Source: Terebella lapidaria
Lineage: Eukaryota > Annelida > Polychaeta > Terebellida > Terebellidae
DNA: 64,000 bases
NCBI GenBank assembly: GCA_949152475.1
Contig: OX424557.1
Coordinates: 27,713,462 to 27,777,461 of the forward strand
Direction of reading: 5' to 3'
This document shows, in pieces, positions 53,846 through 64,000 of the stretch. Below the pieces are notes generated by a model, which saw only the letters and a program-made list of their open reading frames with translations, was not told the origin of the DNA and did no database searches. Position 1 is the first letter of the stretch, and the number at the start of each line of letters is the position of its first letter. Made by a program: the position numbers and the translations under genes.

Positions 53846-54445
53846 GACGCTTCCGGTCGCCTACGACCGCTTGGGTGTATCCCCCGTAGCCCTATCATCT
53901 CTGTTGCCCCAAATATATCACTGTCAAGTGTGAAAAACTAGAGCAAGGGCTAAAAAAGATTACCAGAGAAATGTTAAATCTCAAGTTACAACTGTTTTCT
54001 TTTCCCCACCAAAATTGCTGCACTGATTTTCCGAGGTTATTGAAGGTCGAATTCGAAATCACCACTGGAATCTCTTTATATGAATTTCCATTCGACATGT
54101 TTGATAAAATAACGAAAATACAGATAGATCAATCTTTTCACCTATTTATATTTCAACTCAGAATATTTTACAAACTTGGTTCCAAGTTGAAATTCAAAGT
54201 AAAATTTGACCAAAAATGCATTTCAAGATGACGAAATTGGAGCTAGATTGAACTTCTCACCATAAGTTATATTTCGATTCATAATACATGTATGTGCCAA
54301 ACATGGTTTCAAGTTGAAATTCAAAGTAAAAGTTAATCAAAACTGCATTTCAAGATGACAAAATTGGAGCCAAATCAAACTTTTCGTCATGAGTTATATT
54401 TTAACTCATAATACCTGCCCAACTTGATTTCAAGTTGAAATTCAA
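53846..54445. repeat. Helentron-like 5' end plus start of a 121-bp tandem array
   Basis: ACTAGACGCTTCCGGTCGCC opens the segment, with GGTGTATCCCCC following. From about 54155 a tandem repeat begins whose unit includes CAAAACTGCATTTCAAGATG and TTTTCNTCATNAGTTATATT. Units recur about every 121 bp (measured at 58721, 58842 and 58963 in the second half). The array continues at 58626-58980 after the large insertion. Confidence 0.7.
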
Positions 54446-54514
54446 ACTAGACGTCAAGGCCTAAAGATGCCTTGGAGGCATTTCGGTGTGATGATTAATT
54501 TATAATATCTACTA

Positions 54515-56009
54515 GATATCGACGAAAATGAAAAATGTCGACTCCGCAAAAAAATTGACCGTTAAAATAATACCCCTTAGACATGTTTGTCTAGGGCGAC
54601 GAGTCCGAAAAAAAAGTCCGTTTCGCTCTACGACTCACCGTTTCCGAGATATCGACGAAAACGAGAAATGCCGACTCGGCAAAAAAATTTCGGGTCAAGG
54701 TCAAAGTTCATCCATAATACCCCTTAGACATGTTTGTCTGGGGCGACGAGTCCGATAATAACGTCCGTTTCGCTCTACGACACACCGTCCCCAAGATATC
54801 GACGAAAACGAGAAATGCCGACTCGGAAAAAAAATTTGGGGTCAAGGTCAAAGTCCATCCATAATACCCCTTAGACATGTTTGTCTAGGGCGCCGAGTCC
54901 GAAAATAATGTCCGTTTCGCTCTACGACACACCGTTCCCGAGATATCGACGAAAACGAAAAATGCCGATCCGGCAAAAAAATTTCGCGTCAAGGTCAAAG
55001 TTCATCCATAATACCCCTTAGACATGTTTGTCTAAGGCGACGAGTCCGAAAATAATGTCCGTTTCGCTCTACGACACACCGTTTCCGAGATATCGACGAA
55101 AACGAAAAATGCCGACTCGGCAAAAAAATTCGTGTCAAGGTCAAAGTTCATCCATAATACCCTTAAGACATGTTTGTCTAGGGCGACGAGTCCGAAAATA
55201 ACGTCCGTTTCGCTCTACGAAGCACCGTTTCCGAGATATCGACGAAAACGAAAAATGCCGACTCGGCAAAAAAATTTCGGGTCAAGATCAAAGTTCATCA
55301 ATAATACCCCTTAGACATGTTTGTCTAGGGCGACGAGTCCGAAAATAACGTCCGTTTCGCTCTACGACGCACCGTTTCCGAGATATCGACGAAAACGAAA
55401 AATGCCGACTCGGCAAAAAAATTTTGGGTCAAGGTCAAAGTTCATCAATAATACCCCTTAGACATGTTTGTCTAGGGCGACAAGTCCGAAAATAACGTCC
55501 GTTTCGCTCTACGACGCACCGTTTCCGAGATATCGACGAAAACGAAAAATACCAACTCGGCAAAAAAATTTCGGGTCAAGGTCAAAGTTCATCAATAATA
55601 CCCCTTAGACATGTTTGTCTAGGGCGACGAGTCCGAAAATAACGTCCGTTTCGCTCTACGATGCACCGTTTCCGAGATATCGACGAAAACGAAAAATGCC
55701 GACTCGGCAAAAAAATTTCGGGTCAAGGTCAAAGTTTATCCATAATAACCCTTAGGCATGTTTGTTTAGGGCGACGAGTCCGAAAATAACGTCCGTTTCG
55801 CTCTACGAAGCACCGTTTCCGAGATATCGACGAAAACGAAAAATGCCGACTCGGCAAAAAAATTTTGGGTCAAGGTCAAAGTTCATCCATAATACCCTTA
55901 AGACATGTTTGTCTAGGGCGACGAGTCCGAAAATAACGTCCGTTTCGCTCTACGACACACCGCTCCCGAGATATCGACGAAAACGAAAAATGCCGACTCG
56001 GCAAAAAAA
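54515..56009. repeat. 147-bp tandem array (about 10 units)
   Basis: The anchor CCCCTTAGACATGTTTGTCT starts at 54573, 54720, 54867 and 55014 (147 bp each time) and continues to 55.9 kb, with one single-base deletion. Each unit also has TCCGTTTCGCTCTACGAC, CCGTTTCCGAGATATCGACG and TCAAGGTCAAAGTTCATCC. The array resumes at 57160-57405 after the nested insertion. The unit length equals the DNA wrapped in a nucleosome core. Confidence 0.92.
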
Positions 56010-57064
56010 ACTAGACATAAAAGCCTATAGGCTTTGTGGCATCCCCCAATTTTTCTTTTCTTTTCTAATGGTGAAACTTGACTGTTATTATAATACATAT
56101 ACCAGGATTATTGAACACAGGTGGGAGTGAGAGTTCAAATTATAGCAGTTGCTCACTAGACAAATGTCCATCAGATATTTGTTTTAATCTCAATAGGTAT
56201 TAAATGTACAGACATGACAGACATTCATAATACAAGCAAAAAGGAAATTATTCTGGGTTCTGACTAAGTAAAACAATGATAATTTGGTCACTGCATGTGA
56301 AATACAGCTAGAAAACAAAACAATGCATGTAGTTTCATCCAGATAAACACAGTGCTGTTTTAACTGAATACAATGAACAATTGACCGGCAAGCAAGGCCC
56401 AGGCAGACCTTCAAAGCTGTTATCTTCAGTTTGGGTCATCATTATATAACCACCTATTGTTTTCTTTAGAAAGGGAAGGAGGGCATTGTTTCAACTTGTT
56501 GGTGTTAGTATAGTAAACTGGGGTGAGGGGACAGGAGAGGGGGGGGGGGGGAAGAGGGGCAGTGCATACAAGTCACTGATACATTGCTACATTCATATGC
56601 AGATTAGACTGGCTGACAGTGGAGGTGGGGGAGGGAGAGGGGGGGGGGGGGGGTATTGCCTTATCACAGGCATTACTGAGCAGGGCTCTCATATACTGCA
56701 CTGGCTGAGAGGGCAGAGCCTAGCCTCATGCTGGACATGCAGGCTGCAGTCAGTGAATACAGTAGCATGGCTCAGTCACAGTATTACATCTGCATGGGGG
56801 CAGGTGAGGGAAAAATTCTAAGTCCAAAAAAAAATACACCCAAAAAATTTTTTCCCCCTGGAAATTGCCTGAATCAAATTATGACATTGACAGGAATCGC
56901 CCGATTTTTTTTTCCAAAATGGCTGCTGGCGGCCATCTTGGATTTCGGGTCTCGACGAAAAACAATAGGGGTTAGGAGCAAAGTATTTCGGATGAGCTGT
57001 GAAAATTTCGGAAAGATAGATTAAGGCGTTCAAGAGTTATGATCCGGAAACCGAACGGCGGAAG

Positions 57065-57107
<43 letters not shown>

Positions 57108-57158
57108 AAAAAAACAGACAAAAACATAAGGCTTCCCGATTTTCAATCGGGATGCCTA
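56010..57158. mobile_element. Nested Helentron/HINE-like element 1b
   Basis: It splits a 147-bp unit: array sequence ends in GGCAAAAAAA and resumes with GGGTCAAGGTC at about 57163. It starts ACTAGACATAAAAGCC, with GGCATCCC close to the 5' end. Its 3' end is a poly(A) tract then CATAAGGCTTCCCGATT...AATCGGGATGCC, so GGCATCCC and GGGATGCC are inverted across the element. The interior holds G-rich tracts and no genes. Confidence 0.75.
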
Positions 57159-57404
57159 AAAAGGGTCAAGGTCAAAGTTCATCTATAATACCCCTTAGAC
57201 ATGTTTGTCTAGGGCGACGAGTCCGAAAATAACGTCCGTTTCGCTCTACGACGCACCGTTTCCGAGATATCGACGAAAACGAAAAATGCCGACTCGGCAA
57301 AAAAATTTGGGGTCAAGGTCAAAGTTCATCCATAATACCCCTTAGACATGTTTGTCTAGGGCGACGAGTCCGAAAATAACGTCCGTTTCGCTCTACGACG
57401 CACC

Positions 57405-58075
57405 AGAGATATGCAGGATGCCTCAAGGATGACTCAGCAAAAAATTATTTCGACCTCTAGGTCAAAGGTCGTTTGACGTATCGATCCCAAAATCAATAGG
57501 GTTCTTCCCTGTTGATATATAAACCTCTGTGCAAAATTCTGCAACTATTGCCTGAATATTTTTCGAGTTATCGTCCGGAAACCAAGTTTGTCTAGGGCGA
57601 CGAGTCCGAAAATAACGTCCGTTTCGCTCTACGACGCACCAGAGATATGCAGGATGCCTCAAGGATGACTCAGCAAAAAATTATTTCGACCTCTAGGTCA
57701 AAGGTCGTTTGACGTATCGATCCCAAAATCAATAGGGTTCTTCCCTGTTGATATATAAACCTCTGTGCAAAATTCTGCAACTATTGCCTGAATATTTTTC
57801 GAGTTATCGTCCGGAAACCAAGTTTGTCTAGGGCGACGAGTCCGAAAATAACGTCCGTTTCGCTCTACGACGCACCAGAGATATGCAGGATGCCTCAAGG
57901 ATGACTCAGCAAAAAATTATTTCGACCTCTAGGTCAAAGGTCGTTTGACGTATCGATCCCAAAATCAATAGGGTTCTTCCCTGTTGATATATAAACCTCT
58001 GTGCAAAATTCTGCAACTATTGCCTGAATATTTTTCGAGTTATCGTCCGGAAACCAAGTTTCAAGATCAGCCTCG
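57405..58075. repeat. 236-bp tandem repeat, about 2.8 identical copies
   Basis: Two full copies at 57.42-57.66 and 57.66-57.89 kb and a third, partial copy are identical wherever I compared them. The unit fuses a 147-bp-family stretch (GACGAGTCCGAAAATAACG) with a new stretch containing AGGTCAAAGGTCGTTTGACG and CAATAGGGTTCTTCCCTG. Open frames of 66 codons here are repeat artefacts. Confidence 0.9.
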
Positions 58076-58551
58076 ATTTCGTCCTCAAGGACCTCACGGA
58101 CCTCGGAGCCGGATCAAAAAAAATTATACACCCTAGAGATGTTTGTCTAGAGCGACGAGTCCGAAAATAACGTCCGTTTCGCTCTACGATGCACGGTTTC
58201 TGAGATATGCAGGAAGCCTCAACGATGAATCAGCAAAAAATTATTTCGACCTCTAGGTCAAAGGTCGTTTGACGGATCGATCCCAAAATCAATAGGGTTC
58301 TTCCCTGGTGGCATATGAACCTCCATGCAGAGTTCTGCAACTATTGCGTAAATATTTTTCCAGTTATCGTCCGGAAACCAAGTCTCAAAATTAGCCTTGA
58401 TTTCATCCTCACGGACCTCACGGACCTCGGATCCGGCTCAAAAAGAATAGGGTTCTTCCACATATCATTTCTGACTTGTGGTGAAAATTTGACTAGAATC
58501 CGTCAAGGCAATCTAAAGTTATCGTCCGGAAACCAAAAGTGGCGGAAGAAG

Positions 58552-58585
<34 letters not shown>

Positions 58586-58625
58586 CTGCCAAAACCATAA
58601 AGGCATTTCTGCCGAAATGCCTTAA

Positions 58626-58980
58626 TAAAAGTTGACCAAAACTGCATTTCAAGATGACGAAATTGGACCCAGATCAAACTTTTCGCCATGAATTATATTT
58701 CAACTCATAATATGTGCCAAACTTGGTATTAAGTTGAAATTCAATGTAAAAGTTGACCAAAACTGCATTTCAAGATGACGAAATTGGAGCCAGATAGAAC
58801 TTTTCATCATAAGTTATATTTTAACTCATAATATGTGCCAAACTTGGTTTCAAGTTGAAATTCAAGCTAAAAGTTTACCAAAACTGCATTTCAAGATGAA
58901 GAAATTGGAGCCAGATCGAACTTTTCATCATAAGTTATATTTTAACTCATAATATGTGCCAAACTTGGTTTCAAGTTGAA
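58626..58980. repeat. 121-bp tandem array, second half
   Basis: Three units with anchors ACTTGGT at 58721, 58842 and 58963 continue the array interrupted at 54445. It is cut again at 58981 by the second Helentron-like element. Confidence 0.85.
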
Positions 58981-59099
58981 ACTAGACGTCAAGGCCTGAA
59001 GATGCCTTGGGGCATTTCGTGTGAGTTCTATTCCTACCTAACATTTACCTAAGAGACCGGGTAGAACCATAATGACTCTGAATCTGTCCGTGGTCAAAG

Positions 59100-61975
59100 T
59101 TTAAGTGACATACCCCGTCCTTAGGCATTTTTGCGTTTTGCTCTACGACGGACCGTTTCTGAGATATGGCAAACATGAAGTGCTGAGTCGGCAAAAACAA
59201 ATTCGACACCAGAAGACGTCTCGACGCAAGATACCCTCTAGACTAGTTAGTCTAGTGCCAGGAGGCCGGAATTGAGCTCCGTTTCGCTCTACGACGCACC
59301 ATTTCCGAGATACGGCCAAACAGGAAGTGCCGAGTCGGCGAAAAAAAAATTCGACACCAGGGGTCGTCTCGACCCAAGATACAAACTAGACTAGTTTGTC
59401 TAGTGCCAAAAGGCCGAAATTGAGCTCCGTTTCGCTCTACGACGCACCGTTTCCGAGATACGGCCAAACAGGAAGTGCCGAGTCGGCGAAAAAAAAATTC
59501 GACACCAGGGGTCGTCTCGACCGAAGATACACACTAGACTAGTTTGTCTAGTGCCAGGAGGCCGAAATTGAGCTCCGTTTCGCTCTACGACGCATCGTTT
59601 CCGAGAAACGGCCAAACAGGAAGTGCCGAGTCGGCGAAAAAAAAAATCGACACCAGGGGTCGTTTCGACCCAAGATACCCCCTAGACTAGTTTGTCTAGT
59701 GCCAGGAGGCCGAAATTGAGCTCCGTTTCTCTCTACGACGCACCGTTTCCGAGATACGGCCAAACAGGAAGTGCCGAGTCGGCGAAAAAAAAATTCGACA
59801 CCAGGGGTCGTCTCGACCCCAGATACACACTAGACTAGTTTGTCTAGTGCCAAAAGGCCGAAATTGAGCTCCGTTTCACTCTACGACGCACCGTTTCCGA
59901 GATACGGCCAAACAGGAAGTGCCGAGTCGGCGAAAAAAAAATTCGACACCAGAGGTCGTCTCGACCCCAGATACACACTAGACTAGTTTGTCTAGTGCCA
60001 AAAGGCCGAAATTGAGCTCCGTTTCGCTCTACGACGCACCGTTTCCGAGATACGGCCAAACAGGAAGTGCCGAGTCGGCGAAAAAAAAATTCGACACCAG
60101 GGGTCGTCTCGACCGAAGATACACACTAGACTAGTTTGTCTAGTGCCAGGAGGCCGAAATTGAGCTCCGTTTCGCTCTACGACGCATCGTTTCCGAGAAA
60201 CGGCCAAACAGGAAGTGCCGAGTCGGCGAAAAAAAAAATTGACACCAGGGGTCGTTTCGACCCAAGATACCCCCTAGACTAGTTTGTCTAGTGCCAGGAG
60301 GCCGAAATTGAGCTCCGTTTCTCTCTACGACGCACCGTTTCCGAGATACGGCCAAACAGGAAGTGCCGAGTCGGCGAAAAAAAAATTCGACACCAGGGAT
60401 CGTCTCGACCCAAGATACCCCCTAGACTAGTTTGTCTAGTGCCAGGAGGCCGAAATTGAGCTCCGTTTCTCTCTACGACGCACCGTTTCCGAGATACGGC
60501 CAAACAGGAAGTGCCGAGTCGGCGAAAAAAAAATTCGACACCAGGGGTCGTCTCGACCCCAGATACACACTAGACTAGTTTGTCTAGTGCCAAAAGGCCG
60601 AAATTGAGCTCCGTTTCGCTCTACGACGCACCGTTTCCGAGATACGGCCAAACAGGAAGTGCCGAGTCGGCGAAAAAAAATATCGACACCAGGGGTCGTT
60701 TCGACCCAAGATACCCCCTAGACTAGTTTGTCTAGTGCCAGAAGGCCGAAATTGAGCTCCGTTTCGCTCTACGACGTACCGTTTCCGAGATACGGCCAAA
60801 CAGGAAGTGCCGAGTCGGCGAAAAAAAAATTCGACACCAGGGGTCGTTTCGACCCAACATACCCCCTAGACTAGTTTGTCTAGTGCCAGGAGGCCGAAAT
60901 TGAGCTCCGTTTCGCTCTACGACGTACCGTTTCCGAGATACGGCCAAACAGGAAGTGCCGAGTCGACAAAAAAAAATTCGACACCAGGGGTCGTTTCGAC
61001 TCAAGATACACACTAGACTAGTTTGTCTAGTGCCAGTAGGCCGAAATTGAGCTCCGTTTCTCTCTACGACGCACCGTTTCCGAGATACGGCCAAACAGGA
61101 AGTGCTGAGTCGGCGAAAAAAAAATTCGACACCAGAGGTCGTCTCGACCGAAGATACACACTAGACTAGTTTGTCTAGTGCCAGGAGGCCGAAATTGAGC
61201 TCCGTTTCGCTTTACGACGCACCGTTTCCGAGATACGGCCAAACAGGAAGTGCCGAGTCGGCGAAAAAAAAATTCGACACCAGGGGTCGTCTCGACCCAA
61301 GATACACACTAGACTAGTTTGTCTAGTGCCAAAAGGCCGAAATTGAGCTCCGCTTCGCTCTACGACGCACCGTTTCCGAGATACGGCCAAACAGGAAGTG
61401 CCAAGTCGGCGAAAAAAAAATTCGACACCAGGGGTCGTCTCGACCGAAGATACACACTAGACTAGTTTGTCTAGTGCCAGGAGGCCGAAATTGAGCTCCG
61501 TTTCACTCTACGACGCACCGTTTCCGAGATACGGCCAAACAGGAAGTGCCGAGTCGGCGAAAAAAAAAATCAACACCAGGGGTCGTTTCGACCCAAAATA
61601 CCCCCTAGACTAGTTTGTCTAGTGCCAGGAGGCCGAAATTGAGCTCCGTTTCGCTCTACGACGTACCGTTTCCGAGATACGGCCAAACAGGAAGTGCCGA
61701 GTCGACAAAAAAAAATTTCGACACCAGGGGTCGTTTCGACCCAAGATACACACTAGACTAGTTTGTCTAGTGCCAGGAGGCCGAAATTGAGCTCCGTTTC
61801 GCTCTACGATGCACCGTTTCCGAGATACGGCCAAACAGGAAGTGCCGAGTCGGCGAAAAAAAAATTCGACACCAGGGGACGTCTCTCCCAAGATACCCCC
61901 TAGACTAGTTTGTCTAGTGCCAGGAGGCCGAAATTGAGCTCCGTTTCGCTCTACGACGCACCGTTTCCGAGATAT
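59100..61975. repeat. 148-bp tandem array with higher-order structure (about 19 units)
   Basis: The units follow a 148-bp period with AATTGAGCTCCGTTT, CTCTACGACGCACCGTTTCC, GAGATACGGCCAAACAGG, GTGCCGAGTCGGCGAAAA and CTAGACTAGTTTGTCTAG (itself palindromic). It shares the TCTACGACGCACCGTTTCCG block with the 147-bp array. Variant bases recur at 592 bp (4 units), for example GCATCGTTTCCGAGAAACGG near 59592 and 60184. The chain of 71-codon minus-strand frames spaced 148 bp apart is produced by the repeat and is not a gene. Confidence 0.93.
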
Positions 61976-62311
61976 GCATGAAAGCCTCAAGGATGAATCA
62001 GCAAAAATTCTTCCTAGCTCTAGGTCAAAGGTCGTTCGACGGAGTGATCCCAAAATCAATAGGGTTCTTCCTTGGTGGTATATGAACTCCCATGCAGAGA
62101 ATACTTGCCATTGCATGAATACTTTTTGAGTTATCGATCGGAAACCAAGTCTCCAAATCAACCTTGATTTCATCCTCACGGACCTCACGGACCCCGGAGC
62201 CGCCTCCAAAACAATAGGGGTCTTCCATGTAATATTTCTGACCAGTGGTGTAAATTTGGACAAGATCCGTTCAGGCGTTCCCGAGTTATTGATCGGAAAC
62301 CAAAACGGCGG

Positions 62312-62346
<35 letters not shown>

Positions 62347-62348
<2 letters not shown>

Positions 62349-63593
62349 AGCCCAAAGGCTAAGATAGGTTACCGGACAATTTTGGTTTGGCCATGGCAGC
62401 ATTGGCAGGTAACAGACCTTGAGATTTACCAATCAAGGTTCGCAGTGTAAACATATGACGTTGGGATTTACCAATCAAGGTCATCCGTATGAACTTCGAT
62501 GTAACCATTACATGTATGTGTGCGGCATTTGATATTCTATATGTTGGGTGGAATCGTTTAGGCCGCTCAGGTCAATTTACACATTCCAAGTCAGACATTT
62601 GGCACTCAAGGTCATCTGACGTCAAGTTCAAGGTCATCATTAGTTGTGCCATATATGTCTTCCTATATGTTCATAATGCAAACATGAGCTCTATCTGCAA
62701 GCATTTCATCTACAAAGGCAAATCTGGGCATTTTTTGACCCCAAAATGGCTGTTTTGACCTTTCAAGGTCATCCAAGGTCAAATTCAAGGTCACCACACA
62801 AGTCGCCATATATGACTTCCGATTTGAAAGTGCCAATTTCTAAGCTCTATCTTCAAGCGTTCTATGAGTACAGTCCGGACAGCTCCCATTATGAAGGGAA
62901 AAAGTGCCGAAAATTTTCTAAGTCCAAAATTTTTTTCAAAGGGTGAAAATTTTTTTTTGCTCTAGAAATGGCCCAAAATGGATAGTAATGCGATCTGGGG
63001 CGAAAAAAATTTTTTTCGCCGACCCGCCAAAAATTCAAAATGGCCGCCACACGAAAACCGGCAGATTTAGGGCAACCAAACTTATACATATCACAGAGGT
63101 ATATGAGGGGAATCTTTTGAAACCAAAAACTCAAAACTGATCAGACAGTTTTTGAGAAAATGGCCGTCAAAGTCCAAAATTCAGCGTTTTTCGACAAAAA
63201 CGGCCGCCATTTTGAAAAAAATGCGAAAATCAAAAAACAAAAAAATACCTCCTTCTCAAAATATTTTTAGGCATTTTTGTGCAAAATTTCAGAAAGATTC
63301 GATCGTTAACTTTAAAGATAAAAATGTTAACGCCGGACGGACGGACGGACGGACGGACGGACGTGCGGACGAGACCTTCTTGTGTGCCTTTTACATGTTA
63401 AATTTCCTATCTAAAATAGGCACACAACTCCCCAAAATAGGCACACAAGAAGAAATTTCCTCACAACTTATGGTTGTGTGCCTTTTCTAGTCACACAACC
63501 ATACTCTCGTCCGCCCGGACGGACGGACGGACGGACGGACGACGGACGCAACGCCATGCCAATAGGTTATCGGACCAAAGGTCCGGTAACCTA
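62347..63593. mobile_element. Nested Helentron/HINE-like element 2b
   Basis: Lies inside the poly(A) of element 2. Its 5' end has TTAGCCCAAAGGCTAAG and GGTTACCGGAC. The 3' end reads AATAGGTTATCGGACC, then GGTCCGGTAACCTAA, so GGTTACCGGAC and GTCCGGTAACC are inverted. A second copy of that 3' end lies at 63668-63712. The interior has multiple TCAAGGTCA motifs and a (CGGA)n microsatellite, and no coding sequence. Confidence 0.65.
63330..63548. repeat. Two (CGGA)n microsatellites
   Basis: Tetranucleotide CGGA/GGAC runs occupy about 63333-63366 and 63512-63546. The ~145 bp between them contains an imperfect inverted TTGTGTGCCTTTT/AGGCACACAA arrangement. They lie near the 3' end of the nested element. 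Confidence 0.85.
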
Positions 63594-63648
63594 AAAAAAA
63601 AAAAACCCAGACAAAACCATAAGGGCATTTCGGGCCGAAATGCCCTAA

Positions 63649-64000
63649 TTAAGGCCTCCAGATTTTCAACGCCATGCCAATAGGTTATCGGACCAAAGGT
63701 CCGGTAACCTAAAATTAGCCCAAGAACTGAGAAAGGCTGCTGCAAAGCCATGGATGCGGTTGTACTGGTTGTAAGGGGGAGGTAATTATCTGGATGGTCA
63801 CAGTGTAGAAGCTGGCTATGGCCGGCGTCTCATGTGAATTAGGTTTTCTCAAGGTGTAGCTGCTGGTAACAGCCGGGATCAACCATGAGACGGGTAGGTG
63901 TTAAAGGGATTTTGTTCATTTAAAACGTTAATGAAGGATATTTATTCCAAATGACTATTTTAAACAAAATATATACATGGCCTGCCATTGCCATAAATGC
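63649..64000. other. Right edge, repeat 3' end then unassigned DNA
   Basis: 63668-63712 repeats the terminal hairpin of element 2b almost exactly. From about 63720 to the window end nothing is recognised. Confidence 0.5.

Larger units (their letters stand above)
54446..58625. mobile_element. Non-autonomous Helentron/HINE- or Pearl-like element 1
   Basis: It opens ACTAGACGTCAAGGCC with a GATGCCTT..GGCATTTCGG subterminal segment. It closes after a poly(A) tract with CCATAAAGGCATTTC.GCCGAAATGCCTTAA, a hairpin whose stem matches the 5' subterminal motif in inverse orientation. The 121-bp array stops at 54445 and resumes at 58626, which fixes both ends independently. The core is tandem repeats (147 bp, then 236 bp). 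A related element is nested at 56010-57158. Subterminal inverted motifs, a 3' hairpin and a minisatellite core fit Helentron-derived HINEs or Pearl elements. The class call is inference; no Rep/helicase gene is present. Confidence 0.7.
58981..63648. mobile_element. Non-autonomous Helentron/HINE-like element 2
   Basis: It starts ACTAGACGTCAAGGCC with GATGCCTTGGGGCATTTCG at the 5' end. It ends after a poly(A) stretch with CCATAAGGGCATTTCGGGCC and its complement TGCCCTAAT, forming a 3' hairpin matched to the 5' motif. The core is the 148-bp array at 59100-61975. Another element interrupts its poly(A) tract at about 62347-63593. It inserted into the same 121-bp array as element 1. Confidence 0.68.

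Noticed and set aside
59252..61390. Chain of 71-codon minus-strand frames with a repeated RKRCVVERNGAQFR-type sequence
   Set aside because: The frames recur every 148 bp because the DNA is a tandem repeat. They overlap each other, and the last one runs into unrelated sequence.
54515..61975. Regular repeats as a possible CRISPR array
   Set aside because: Units are contiguous with no unique spacers, and the setting is a spliced animal genome.

Overview
The window is nuclear genomic DNA of an animal, most likely a marine invertebrate (mollusc, amphioxus or similar bilaterian). It has spliced genes with GT-AG introns, animal-type gene products, a 5'-truncated LINE, many TIR elements, nested minisatellite-bearing transposons and frequent TACATGTA-type words. 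The species cannot be fixed from sequence alone.

Layout. 1-11.8 kb is repeat-rich and has no host gene that I can support. It holds a degenerate ~150-bp AT-rich array, a dispersed repeat with a cleanly datable hAT-type insertion, two other MITEs, a 5'-truncated CR1/Jockey-type LINE and a Mutator-like foldback element. 12.8-19.6 kb (+) is a complete 22-exon Golgi alpha-mannosidase II gene (1160 codons by my splicing). 22.6-24.0 kb (-) is a three-exon HYPK gene (119 aa) that is convergent to it. 24.0-32.4 kb holds decayed Ty3/gypsy-like sequence, dispersed repeats and MITEs. 32.9-37.6 kb carries a convergent pair of two-exon genes for 67- and 68-aa membrane microproteins that are clearly paralogous and that I cannot assign to a known family. 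38.2-38.9 kb is a pogo/Tigger-like MITE. 40.2-41.8 kb (-) is an intronless MGAT4-family (GT54) gene that lacks the acidic metal-binding motif. 43.3-45.5 kb (-) is a second gypsy-like remnant. 48.3-52.6 kb (-) is a six-exon SLC35E3 gene. 53.5-63.7 kb is a nest of non-autonomous Helentron/HINE- or Pearl-like elements whose cores are 147-, 148- and 236-bp tandem repeats.

Working together. Mannosidase II and the GT54 protein belong to N-glycan maturation in the Golgi, and SLC35E3 is a nucleotide-sugar-transporter-like membrane protein. Three Golgi glycosylation-type genes therefore lie within 40 kb. HYPK is a cytosolic chaperone and NatA partner, unrelated to the others. The most novel points are the paired microprotein genes, the probable GT54 pseudoenzyme, and the nucleosome-length satellite units that carry nuclear-receptor-type motifs.
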